64,000 nt of DNA from Melioribacteraceae bacterium. Its GTDB lineage: Bacteria > Bacteroidota > Ignavibacteria > Ignavibacteriales > Melioribacteraceae. Numbering within the stretch: position 1 is the stretch's first letter; each line of letters starts with the position of its first letter. Where the stretch lies: positions 901,511-965,510 of the forward strand of contig CP129490.1 in the NCBI GenBank assembly GCA_030584085.1, written 5' to 3'. Positions 41,281 to 49,583 of this stretch are shown piece after piece. The position numbers were made by a program, and so were the translations under genes. The notes under the pieces are model-generated. The model saw nothing but the letters and a program-made list of their open reading frames with translations. It was not told the DNA's origin and ran no database searches.

Positions 41281-42798
41281 ATGAACATTGCATCAAATGA
41301 ATTAGTTATTGCGAGCTGGGTTTTAATAGTGCTTTATGCATCCGTTATTCTATTTTTTGTTGTTCGCGGTGCGTTGAAAATAAAAACTATGAAAGACTAT
41401 GCAGTCGGTAATATTTCATTTTCTCCGGTTGCAGTTGGTTTAGCTTTAGCTGCTTCAATGACTAGCGCGGCAACGTTTATAATCAATCCGGGTTTTATTG
41501 CCTATTATGGTATCAGCGGAGTTATATCTTATGCTATCGCTTTACCTATTGCAGCAATGGTATCTCTTGTTGTTCTCACGAAAGGTTTTAGAAAACATGG
41601 AAGTAGTGTTAAGGCACTAAGCATGGCTCAATGGATGGGAACGAGATATAATAGTAAAAGTTATTCTATGTTCTTTGCATTTCTTTCTTTGCTTCTTATA
41701 ACATTCATAGTTCTTATAGCAGTTGGCTTAACGAAAGTACTTTCAAAATCATTAAACGTAGATGAAATTTATATGATGATCGGAATTATTGTTTTCATAT
41801 TCGGTTACATGATGTTTGGCGGTGCAAATTCAATGGTGTACACAAATACTATTCAAGCAGTGTTAATGCTTGTTGTTGCTTTTATACTGCTAGGTTCCGG
41901 CTACGAATATTTCAGCGAAGGAATAAATGGATTTCTTGATAAACTAAAATCAATTGATCCCAAGCTAATCGGTTTTACAAATGATTCAAGTTTTTTATTT
42001 AGAGATTTTTTTGAAATAATTATTGCTCAAATTATTGTGGGTGTTGCAATTGTGTGTCAACCGCACATAATAACCAAATCACTTTTATTGAAAACCGATA
42101 AGGATGTAAATAGATATTTAATTGTCGGCGTTATTACCGAATTAATTTTCTTCTTTGTTGTTTTTGCTGGATTGTATGCTCGAATCACTTTTCCCGATTT
42201 AACAGTTGATGGTGTCCCATTAAAACTAGATGGAGTAGTCTCGGCATATGTTGTTGCTGAGTTTCCAGTATTTGTTGGACTAATTGTAGTTATGGGATTA
42301 ATTTCCGCAGGCATCTCAACTCTTGAAGGATTAATTCAAGCACTTGCAACAACTGTAACTTCGGACATTGCCGAGCCGCTATTTGGTAAATATTATCCAG
42401 CGGATGAAATAAGAAGAGGCAAGTTTCAGATTGGACTTAACAAAATTGTTATTGCACTTATAGGCTTGGTTGCTATAATATTATCATATGATCAATTAAT
42501 AAACCCAAAACTAAGCGTTGCAATTTTTGCACAGAACGGTGTATATGCTTATTTCTCAGCAGCGTTCGTTCCTATATTATTCGGAATGTTTTTGAAAGAT
42601 GTAAAAAAGATTGCAGCGATTGCTGCATCAGTAACTGCGGTTATTGTTCATTTTAGTTTTTACTACGGTCAAATCGGAGTTCCGTTTACAATTGCAACCG
42701 GTGAAAATCCGGGTGTCGCAGCAGCAATGGCAATTATATCATCCATACTTGTTGGAGGAATATTATACTTAGTTACAAGGAGCAAGAAAAGTGTTTAA
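41281..42798 (+). CDS. Sodium:solute symporter (SSS family)
   Basis: This 505-residue integral membrane protein has about 13 hydrophobic helices and the SSS landmarks GLALAASMTSAATFIINPGFIAYYGISG, AQWMGTRY, GGANSMVYTNTIQAVLMLV and MGLISAGISTLEGLIQALATT. It should import an organic solute with Na+. The family includes acetate, pantothenate and proline carriers; substrate not readable from sequence. The next gene encodes an acyl-CoA ligase and overlaps by 8 bp, so a carboxylate substrate that is activated after entry is likely. Confidence 0.87.
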   Translation: MNIASNELVIASWVLIVLYASVILFFVVRGALKIKTMKDYAVGNISFSPVAVGLALAASMTSAATFIINPGFIAYYGISGVISYAIALPIAAMVSLVVLTKGFRKHGSSVKALSMAQWMGTRYNSKSYSMFFAFLSLLLITFIVLIAVGLTKVLSKSLNVDEIYMMIGIIVFIFGYMMFGGANSMVYTNTIQAVLMLVVAFILLGSGYEYFSEGINGFLDKLKSIDPKLIGFTNDSSFLFRDFFEIIIAQIIVGVAIVCQPHIITKSLLLKTDKDVNRYLIVGVITELIFFFVVFAGLYARITFPDLTVDGVPLKLDGVVSAYVVAEFPVFVGLIVVMGLISAGISTLEGLIQALATTVTSDIAEPLFGKYYPADEIRRGKFQIGLNKIVIALIGLVAIILSYDQLINPKLSVAIFAQNGVYAYFSAAFVPILFGMFLKDVKKIAAIAASVTAVIVHFSFYYGQIGVPFTIATGENPGVAAAMAIISSILVGGILYLVTRSKKSV

Positions 42799-44311
42799 TA
42801 CTCAATTTGACTGGATTGCCAGATGGGCTAAATATACTGCTAATCGTTTATTCATAAGAGAATATGAAACGGGTTTGGAATGGAACTATTACGATTTTAA
42901 TAATAGAGCCAATCAACTTGCGAATCATCTTAGAAATGAATTGAAAATTGAAAAGGGAGATAGAGTAGCAATATATTCAAAAAATAAATCTGAGTTTGTC
43001 TTTTTGTTTTCGGCTTGCGTTAAGATAGGCGCAATACTAGTTCCATTGAATTTTAGATTGACTCCAAGAGAACTTGATACTTTAATTGCAGACGCTGCAC
43101 CAAAATTATTCTTGTATGAAACAGAGTTTGAAGAAGAAGTAAAACGGCTGAAGACAATTAACTCGATTCCGATAAAATTGTCATTGGATATAATTACTAA
43201 GTTCAGCAAAGAAAAAATTCAATTAATTGATTTTCATTATGATCACAAAATTCAAGAATCCGATCCTGTAATGATTCTATATACGGCAGGGACAACCGGA
43301 TTATCAAAAGGTGCAATTATAACTCATAAGATGTTGTATTGGAATTCAATTAATACTGCATTAAGATTAGATTTGTCTTCACAAGATCATACACAAAGTT
43401 TTGCTCCGTTTTTTCATACCGGCGGTTGGAATGTTTTGTTTACTCCATTTATGCACCACGGAGCATCTCATACTTTATTAACAAAATTTGACGCCGATCT
43501 AATTTTACAATTAATGGAAAAAGAGAAATCGACAATTTTATTTGGCGTTCCTACAATGTTGCAAATGATGGCTGAATCTGAATATTTCGATAAAGTTGAT
43601 CTTTCATCGGTAAGATATGCAATTGTTGGTGGCGCCCCAATGCCTATTCCTTTAATAAACAAGTGGCATGAAAAAGGTGTGTTCATAAGGCAAGGTTATG
43701 GACTCACGGAGGTTGGACCGAATTGCTTCTCACTTCATCAAGATGATGCAATCCGGAAAAAAGGTTCAATAGGTTTTACAAACTTTTATGTAGAAGCAAA
43801 AGTAGTTGATGATAAAGGTAATGAGCTTGGAATAAATGAAGTCGGTGAATTATGGTTGAAATCTCCGGTTGTTACACCGGGTTATTGGCAAAAAGAAAAA
43901 GAAACAAATGAATCAATTACAGATGGATGGTTTCACACAGGTGATATGGTTCGTAAAGATGAAGAGGATTTTTATTATGTAGTTGACCGCAAAAAGAACA
44001 TGTATATAAGCGGCGGAGAAAATGTTTATCCTTCCGAAATTGAAAACTTCTTGTACACTAATGATGTTATAAGAGAAGTTGCTGTTATTGGAGTACCTGA
44101 CGAGAAATGGGGCGAAGTTGGCAAAGCATATTTATCTCTTAAAGAAAATTCTAAATTAAATAAAGACGAATTAAAAAAAATCTGTACAGGAAATTTAGCC
44201 AAGTACAAAATTCCTAAATATTTTGAAATACTAGATGAATTACCAAAAAATGAAGCCGGTAAAATTGATAAGAAAAAATTACTCGAGATACACCTAAAAC
44301 AAACTAACTAA
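42791..44311 (+). CDS. Acyl-CoA synthetase (AMP-binding ligase)
   Basis: This 506-residue ANL-superfamily enzyme has the phosphate loop YTAGTTGLSKGA (from residue 164), QGYGLTEVGPN, DGWFHTGDMVRKDEEDFYYVVDRKKNMYISGGENVYPSEIE, and the C-terminal catalytic lysine in KNEAGKIDKK. It forms an acyl-adenylate and then the CoA thioester. The chain length accepted is unknown. The start is GTG (42791) with AAGGAG upstream, and it overlaps the symporter gene by 8 bp, a coupled import-activation pair. Confidence 0.9.
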   Translation: MFNTQFDWIARWAKYTANRLFIREYETGLEWNYYDFNNRANQLANHLRNELKIEKGDRVAIYSKNKSEFVFLFSACVKIGAILVPLNFRLTPRELDTLIADAAPKLFLYETEFEEEVKRLKTINSIPIKLSLDIITKFSKEKIQLIDFHYDHKIQESDPVMILYTAGTTGLSKGAIITHKMLYWNSINTALRLDLSSQDHTQSFAPFFHTGGWNVLFTPFMHHGASHTLLTKFDADLILQLMEKEKSTILFGVPTMLQMMAESEYFDKVDLSSVRYAIVGGAPMPIPLINKWHEKGVFIRQGYGLTEVGPNCFSLHQDDAIRKKGSIGFTNFYVEAKVVDDKGNELGINEVGELWLKSPVVTPGYWQKEKETNESITDGWFHTGDMVRKDEEDFYYVVDRKKNMYISGGENVYPSEIENFLYTNDVIREVAVIGVPDEKWGEVGKAYLSLKENSKLNKDELKKICTGNLAKYKIPKYFEILDELPKNEAGKIDKKKLLEIHLKQTN

Positions 44312-44335
44312 ATTAACATCAGAGGAGATGTACAA

Positions 44336-45088
44336 ATGAAAAAATTACTCACATTGTTATTAATTGCTTTTGTTGCAATTAACTTTATCGCATGCAGCAG
44401 CGATGATGATGAAGGTCCAACTGGAACTACTACTTACAAAGTATCCGGTACAATTACGGATGCTGATGGTAACGGTGTTGCTAACCAAACCGTAGAAGCT
44501 AAGAGTGCCGATGATACAAAAACAACTACCACAGATGCACAAGGCGCATATGTATTTACAGGTCTAACAGCAGGAACTACCTATACCATTACTGCAAATG
44601 GTACCGATTATTATTTTACTACAACAGGTACCGGACAAGTTACTCTAAATGCTGATGCGACAGTTAACTTTACAGCTGTTGGTCTTTACGGTACTTGGGT
44701 TTCAGAAGGTGCTAATGTAGCTCCTCTTTTAGTCGCTCTTTTTGCTACAGCAAAAATTGAAGCTACATTTAATCAAAACGGAAGTTATACTGTAGTTCAA
44801 ACAGATACATCCGGAGCATCATTTACATTAACAGGTACTTTTACTATGACAAAAAGTACTGTCAATAATATTTTTGAAATCACAGCTGAACAGACAAGTC
44901 CGGCAGCACTTACTTCATCCGGAATTTTTGAAATCTATGCTGATTCTTCACCTTTCAACATGAAATATGAAATTGTGCAAACGACTCCGGATATTGGTGC
45001 GACACCTCCAACTCCTGCAGGTGGTTTTGGAAGTACAAATGCCGGTGCACTCGGTACACTTAATGTTCAGACTTACGTCAGACAATAA
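44336..45088 (+). CDS. Lipoprotein with CarboxypepD_reg-like domain
   Basis: This 250-residue protein has a lipobox ending in Cys20 (INFIAC) followed by SSDDDEG, an acidic signal like that of surface-exposed Bacteroidota lipoproteins. A carboxypeptidase-regulatory-like beta-sandwich spans about 34-110 (YKVSGTITDADGNGVANQTVEAKS ... DAQGAYVFTGLTAGTTYTITA). A Thr/Ala-rich C-terminal region follows with LYGTWVSEG and FNQNGSYTVVQTD, a lipocalin-like pattern. GAGGAG precedes the ATG. It may bind the substrate at the surface for the adjacent barrel protein. Confidence 0.75.
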   Translation: MKKLLTLLLIAFVAINFIACSSDDDEGPTGTTTYKVSGTITDADGNGVANQTVEAKSADDTKTTTTDAQGAYVFTGLTAGTTYTITANGTDYYFTTTGTGQVTLNADATVNFTAVGLYGTWVSEGANVAPLLVALFATAKIEATFNQNGSYTVVQTDTSGASFTLTGTFTMTKSTVNNIFEITAEQTSPAALTSSGIFEIYADSSPFNMKYEIVQTTPDIGATPPTPAGGFGSTNAGALGTLNVQTYVRQ

Positions 45089-45097
45089 TCTTTATAA

Positions 45098-45128
45098 TTG
45101 GGTCTGTGATCGAGCAGACCCAAATTTT
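45098..45128 (+). terminator. Hairpin between lipoprotein and barrel genes
   Basis: TTGGGTCTG (45098-45106) pairs with CAGACCCAA (45115-45123) around TGATCGAG, followed by ATTTTA. The tail is short, so partial termination or transcript stabilisation inside the operon is likely. Confidence 0.55.
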
Positions 45129-45154
45129 ATTATTCAACAAGTGGTGATACAACC

Positions 45155-46702
45155 ATGAAAAAATTTATTTTATTTTTTTTGTTAACTACTTTTGTAGGTC
45201 TTGCTCAATCTGGTAACTGGAATTATGATGAAAACAACATACCTACAAAACATCCTCAAGAATTTCAATTTCTTGCCTTCTTTATAAGTCAAGGTGTAAG
45301 TAATAATGTTTATGCAACCAATGATTTGTTAAAAGGGCAGACTGTCGGAAGATTATTCGGCGGGAACACAACAACGACCGGACAGAATTCAAATTACTTT
45401 GAACAGAGAATCATTCCATTTTTTATTTATCAGCCCAAACTCTTAAATGGGAAAGCGATTTTAAGAATGGCTTTCGAGATTGATTGGACATGGGGAGATG
45501 TTTCTTACGGTGCCGGTGGCAATTTCGGTTCAGCTCTATCTGCCGACCAAGTAAACTTGCAAACACAAAACATCGAATTGGAGCTTATACCATTTAAAAA
45601 TTTTGCTGTTAATCTCGGTTTACAAAGACTTTACGACACTCCATACAATCCATATCGAACCTTTGCAAGTACAATGCTTAAAACCGGTTACAGATTAATG
45701 TATTGGGGAAGTGATGCGGTTGGTATTTCTGCAAGATATGATTGGGATTATCATCGTATAAAAGCGGGATATTATCAGTTGTATGAAAATAATATTAATC
45801 AAAACGATGACGTTACTCTTTGGGAATTAAATTTTGAAATGGATGTTGCAAAAGAATGGCGGCAGGGTGTAACAGCTTACTACCTTTATGATAGAGCAAA
45901 CGGTGAAGGTGGAGTCTCAGTTTTAGGTCAAGGATTAAACAGCAATCTTGCGGCTTATAACGGTGTCTATCGTTTCCCTCTCGGCGCCAATACTTATAAA
46001 GCTGATGTAATTTGGTTGGGTACACACGGGAATTATAACCCGGAATTTACAATGGGGAGATGGTCCTTAAACGGATTCTTCATGGCAAATTTGGGTGAAG
46101 TTCAATCCGAACAAGGTGGCGAATTCAAGAAAGCAGCAGATATTTTTGGCTACGCAGCTAATCTAAGAGCAGGCTACAAATACGGACAAACAGCAGATGA
46201 TAATGTTATGCTTGATATGTTTTATGCTTCCGGTGATGATAATAATCTTGATGATAAAAAATACAGTGGTATATTAACAGGAAATAACTGGGGTTCTCCC
46301 GGTGCAATTATGGTAAGTCATGGCGCTTATCTACTTTATCCTCACGGAAATGTAGTCAATAGGTATGTATCAGCAATCAACGACTTATCAAATATGGGTT
46401 ATGGACAAGTTGGCGGAACAATCAATTTTTCGAAATCACTTATCCCAAATAAAATGGTTGCAAAAGTTGGAGCTGCTGCCGCTCAAAGTTTAGTTGAACC
46501 AAACGGCGGCGGGAAAATGGTTGGATCTGAAATTAATGCGATGATCGGTTACAAACCGGCTGTATTTATGGATGTCGAATTACACGGAGCTTATTTATGG
46601 TTGGGTGATTTTTATGACAGCAAAGTCACTAACGGGAATGTTGATATCAAACCGGATAATCCATTTACAGTTTTCCTAGTATTTAAATGGCTTATGTTCT
46701 AG
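45155..46702 (+). CDS. Outer-membrane beta-barrel (porin-like) protein
   Basis: This 515-residue protein has a signal peptide (MKKFILFFLLTTFVGLAQS). Many amphipathic strands follow (ILRMAFEIDWTWGDV, IELELIPFKNFAVNLGLQRL, TVFLVFKWLMF), and it ends in phenylalanine as outer-membrane barrels do. The tract MDVAKEWRQGVTAYYLYD and LGLQRLYDTPYNPYR recall alginate-export or porin-type barrels, but I cannot place it in a named family. In context it may be the outer-membrane channel for the compound imported by the symporter. Confidence 0.65.
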   Translation: MKKFILFFLLTTFVGLAQSGNWNYDENNIPTKHPQEFQFLAFFISQGVSNNVYATNDLLKGQTVGRLFGGNTTTTGQNSNYFEQRIIPFFIYQPKLLNGKAILRMAFEIDWTWGDVSYGAGGNFGSALSADQVNLQTQNIELELIPFKNFAVNLGLQRLYDTPYNPYRTFASTMLKTGYRLMYWGSDAVGISARYDWDYHRIKAGYYQLYENNINQNDDVTLWELNFEMDVAKEWRQGVTAYYLYDRANGEGGVSVLGQGLNSNLAAYNGVYRFPLGANTYKADVIWLGTHGNYNPEFTMGRWSLNGFFMANLGEVQSEQGGEFKKAADIFGYAANLRAGYKYGQTADDNVMLDMFYASGDDNNLDDKKYSGILTGNNWGSPGAIMVSHGAYLLYPHGNVVNRYVSAINDLSNMGYGQVGGTINFSKSLIPNKMVAKVGAAAAQSLVEPNGGGKMVGSEINAMIGYKPAVFMDVELHGAYLWLGDFYDSKVTNGNVDIKPDNPFTVFLVFKWLMF

Positions 46703-46730
46703 TTCTTAATCAATAATCACTGAGTATAAA

Positions 46731-47675
46731 ATGAGAAATATAAAAGTAATACTAGCAATTTTTGTAACGAGTTTATTAATAGCCTGTTCACCTTATGGGA
46801 ATTTAAGCAAAATGGAATTCGATGAATTACAATATCCGTATGAAGTTCACAAAGTGAACTTAGACGATGGACGAACAATTGCATTTGTTGATGAAGGTGA
46901 ATCCGAGGAAGTGATAATATTTGTCCACGGTTTAGGAAGTTATTTACCAGCTTGGAAGAAAAATATAGAAGAATTAAAAAATAATTACAGAACAATCGCA
47001 ATCGATCTTCCCGGCTATGGAAAATCCAGCAAAGAACCGCATGAAGGAACTCCGGAATTTTATGCCGATGTAATTTCTAATCTGATGAAGAAACTTAACA
47101 TTGAAAAGGCAAATATCGCCGGACATTCAATGGGTGGGCAAGCAGCAATTACGATGGCAATAAAATATCCCGAACAAGTAAAAGGACTAATCTTAGTTGC
47201 ACCTGCCGGAATAGAATCATTTACGGAAGGTCAAAAAGAATGGTTTAGAGAAGTGATGACTGTTCAAGGAGTTAAACTTACTCCGGTTAATCAACTTAGA
47301 GCAAATGTATATGCAAATTTTTACAACATGCCGGATGATGCTGAATTTATGATCACAGATAGAATTGCACTCCGCGAAGCTGAGCAATTTGATAATTACT
47401 GTTACGCTGTAGTTCAATCCGTAAACGGAATGGTTGACCAACCGGTTGTAAATTTACTGGATAGAATCACACAGCCAACATTAATTGTTTTTGGAGAGAA
47501 TGATAACTTAATTCCTAATCCTTATCTCAATCCCGGCTACACTTCAGAAGTTGCACAAAAAGGAAAAGAGTTAATTCCAAACAGCGAATTAGTCATGATC
47601 CCCGAATGTGGCCATTTTTTGCAGTTTGAAAAGCCGGAAGTTTTCAACGATGCAGTCAAAAATTTTCTCAGATAA
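46731..47675 (+). CDS. Alpha/beta-hydrolase fold lipoprotein
   Basis: This 314-residue protein has a lipobox ending in Cys19 (LLIAC). An alpha/beta hydrolase follows with oxyanion motif VHGLGSY (65-71), nucleophile Ser133 in GHSMGG, an acid in VFGENDNLIP and the His in PECGHFLQFEKPE. All triad parts are present, so an active esterase or lipase in the envelope is expected. It ends the operon that also holds an acyl-CoA ligase, which suggests it releases the acid from an ester before uptake. Confidence 0.85.
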   Translation: MRNIKVILAIFVTSLLIACSPYGNLSKMEFDELQYPYEVHKVNLDDGRTIAFVDEGESEEVIIFVHGLGSYLPAWKKNIEELKNNYRTIAIDLPGYGKSSKEPHEGTPEFYADVISNLMKKLNIEKANIAGHSMGGQAAITMAIKYPEQVKGLILVAPAGIESFTEGQKEWFREVMTVQGVKLTPVNQLRANVYANFYNMPDDAEFMITDRIALREAEQFDNYCYAVVQSVNGMVDQPVVNLLDRITQPTLIVFGENDNLIPNPYLNPGYTSEVAQKGKELIPNSELVMIPECGHFLQFEKPEVFNDAVKNFLR

Positions 47676-47694
47676 TCCGATTTTATCCTTCTCA

Positions 47695-47720
47695 AAACTG
47701 CGGGTTTAGTCCCGCAGTTT
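47695..47720. repeat. Perfect palindromic hairpin (REP-type)
   Basis: AAACTGCGGG (47695-47704) pairs exactly with CCCGCAGTTT (47711-47720) around TTTAGT. There is no T-run after it. The TTTAGT centre resembles the hairpins at 41117-41257. Confidence 0.6.
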
Positions 47721-47813
47721 AAATCCTAAATAAACCTTCGTATCCATTTCCCCAATCTATTATTTTTTAAAAAGTTAGCTGTGTCAAAAACATAATTTTT
47801 GTTGAAAAAAAGC

Positions 47814-47868
47814 TTGACTTTACAATACCAAAAGCGTTATTTTGGGGATGAGTGGGGAAAAGTGTTGA
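47814..47868 (+). promoter_or_regulatory. mraZ promoter with MraZ-box repeats
   Basis: TTGACT (47814-47819) is spaced 17 bp from TTATTT, a plausible promoter. Directly after it come three 10-bp-period repeats: TGGGGATGAG (47843), TGGGGAAAAG (47853), TGTTGA (47863). They match the TGGGGA-type, 10-bp-spaced boxes bound by MraZ in front of dcw clusters. The third repeat is degenerate. MraZ probably represses its own operon here. Confidence 0.65.
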
Positions 47869-47897
47869 ATTTTCCCATACATTAAACTTGAAAAATT

Positions 47898-48341
47898 ATG
47901 TTTATTGGCAGCTTTAAATATTCGATCGATTCAAAGGGCAGAATTGCTTTACCGGCAAAATTACGCAAAAATATAAACCCGGAAGCAAATGATACTTTTG
48001 TTCTTACACGCGATACCGAAAAATGTATTAGTATATATCCGTTGGATATTTGGAAAAAAATGGCCGCCGAGAAACTTAAGATCAACCAGTTCGATCCGAA
48101 AGAAGCAATGTTCCTAAGGTTATTCTTAAATGAAGCTGCAGAGGATACCCTCGATTCACAATCACGATTATTAATACCCAAACGATTAATAGAATACGCA
48201 GAGATTGATAAAGAAGTTTTGATTTTTGGTTCCATGGATAAAATTGAAGTTTGGAATCCCGATGTGTATGAAAGTTACATCAAAGAAAATTTTTCCTCTT
48301 TTAAGGAAATTGCTAAAGATGTAATGAAACGTGATGAGTAA
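47898..48341 (+). CDS. mraZ: Transcriptional regulator MraZ
   Basis: This 147-residue protein has two SpoVT/AbrB-like DNA-binding halves: IGSFKYSIDSKGRIALPAKLRKNI and EDTLDSQSRLLIPKRLIEYAEIDKEVLIFG. Each carries the D-x-x-x-R-x-x-(I/L)-P core. It binds repeats upstream of its own gene and in many bacteria represses the dcw cluster. Repeats of the right form lie 30-55 bp upstream. It overlaps rsmH by 8 bp. Confidence 0.95.
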   Translation: MFIGSFKYSIDSKGRIALPAKLRKNINPEANDTFVLTRDTEKCISIYPLDIWKKMAAEKLKINQFDPKEAMFLRLFLNEAAEDTLDSQSRLLIPKRLIEYAEIDKEVLIFGSMDKIEVWNPDVYESYIKENFSSFKEIAKDVMKRDE

Positions 48342-49260
48342 ACTTGTTCATCAACCTGTACTATTAAACGAAAGTATTGATCACCTTATTACTGATCTTA
48401 ACGGAAGTTATCTCGACGCAACAATCGGTTTTGGTGGTCACTCCAAAATGTTCTTAAATAAACTGAGTAGTAAAGCAAAACTTGTAGGCATTGATAAAGA
48501 TGATGTCGCATTCAAAGCTTGCAAAGAGATGTTTGCCGAAGATAAAAGAGTTTTGCTTTATAAAACCGGATTCACAAAAATTGATCTGATTTCTAAGATC
48601 GAGTTCATTGATAAATTTGACGGCATCTTTGCTGACTTGGGAGTTTCCTCATTTCAGCTGGATGAATCTGATTCGGGGTTCACATATAGAGAAGAAGCGA
48701 TTCTTGATCTTCGTATGAATAAAGAGGAAGGTATTCCTGCTCATAAAGTTTTAAATGAATTCGAAGAAACGGAAATCGCAAATATTCTTTTTCATTATGG
48801 TGAAGAGAAAAACTCTAGGAAACTTGCTCGGTTAATTAAAGATGAGAGAACAAAAAAAAAGATCACCACAACAACTCATCTTAAACAATTAATCGAAAGT
48901 ACCACTCCGCAGCCATTTGTTTTTAAAACATTATCGAGGGTATTTCAAGCACTGCGGATTTATGTGAATAACGAATTAGACGAACTAAAAGAGTTCTTAC
49001 AAAAGTCTTTTGATCTTTTAACTCCGGGAGGAAGAATAGTAATTATAAGTTACCATTCTTTAGAAGACAGGATTGTTAAGGAACAATTTAAGTATGAAAG
49101 CCTGGACTGCATTTGCCCGCCGGGAACACCGGTCTGTATTTGCGGAAAAGAGAAACGGATTAACATACTTACAAGAAAACCTGTCACACCAACTACAAAT
49201 GAGATAAAAGAAAATAGGCGAGCGCGAAGCGCAAAACTAAGAGTGGCAGAAAGGGTATGA
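48334..49260 (+). CDS. rsmH: 16S rRNA (cytosine1402-N4)-methyltransferase
   Basis: This 308-residue protein begins SKLVHQPVLLNESIDHL and has the SAM-binding DATIGFGGHSKMFL, GIFADLGVSSFQLDESDSGFTYREEAILDLRMN, and the C-terminal IISYHSLEDRIVKEQFK and RARSAKLRVAER typical of RsmH/MraW. It methylates C1402 in the ribosomal decoding centre. ATG 48334 is used instead of the adjacent GTG because it lies inside the mraZ stop (ATGAGTAA), the usual coupled arrangement. Confidence 0.95.
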   Translation: MSKLVHQPVLLNESIDHLITDLNGSYLDATIGFGGHSKMFLNKLSSKAKLVGIDKDDVAFKACKEMFAEDKRVLLYKTGFTKIDLISKIEFIDKFDGIFADLGVSSFQLDESDSGFTYREEAILDLRMNKEEGIPAHKVLNEFEETEIANILFHYGEEKNSRKLARLIKDERTKKKITTTTHLKQLIESTTPQPFVFKTLSRVFQALRIYVNNELDELKEFLQKSFDLLTPGGRIVIISYHSLEDRIVKEQFKYESLDCICPPGTPVCICGKEKRINILTRKPVTPTTNEIKENRRARSAKLRVAERV

Positions 49261-49583
49261 ACAAAAGTAATTTTGTTAAAAATCTAATTTTTCTATTTGC
49301 ATTAATTTGCTTGTGGATTTTCCCGCACCTCTTTCTCAGCTCTGAAATTGATCTACTTAAAAACCAAGAACAAACATTACAATTGTCTCTTAAAGCTATC
49401 AATGATAAAATTGAACGCTTAGTGGAAAGAGATTTCAAAGTTTTACAAGATGAATACAGAATCGTTAAGATTGCCGAAGATTCACTCGGCTTAGTTAGAT
49501 CACTTCATCCTTTTGATGAAGTTTATGTTGACGGTAACCGCATTAATCAAATTGAAAAAATTGTAAACGAGAAATATGATTAA
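49257..49583 (+). CDS. ftsL: FtsL-like cell division protein
   Basis: This 108-residue bitopic protein has a short cytoplasmic part, a transmembrane helix (about 8-28, KNLIFLFALICLWIFPHLFL), and a coiled-coil periplasmic segment (SSEIDLLKNQEQTLQLSLKAINDKIERLV). FtsL is poorly conserved, so the call rests on size, topology and position between rsmH and ftsI. It should join FtsQ in the divisome. It overlaps rsmH by 4 bp (ATGA) and ftsI by 8 bp. Confidence 0.75.
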   Translation: MNKSNFVKNLIFLFALICLWIFPHLFLSSEIDLLKNQEQTLQLSLKAINDKIERLVERDFKVLQDEYRIVKIAEDSLGLVRSLHPFDEVYVDGNRINQIEKIVNEKYD

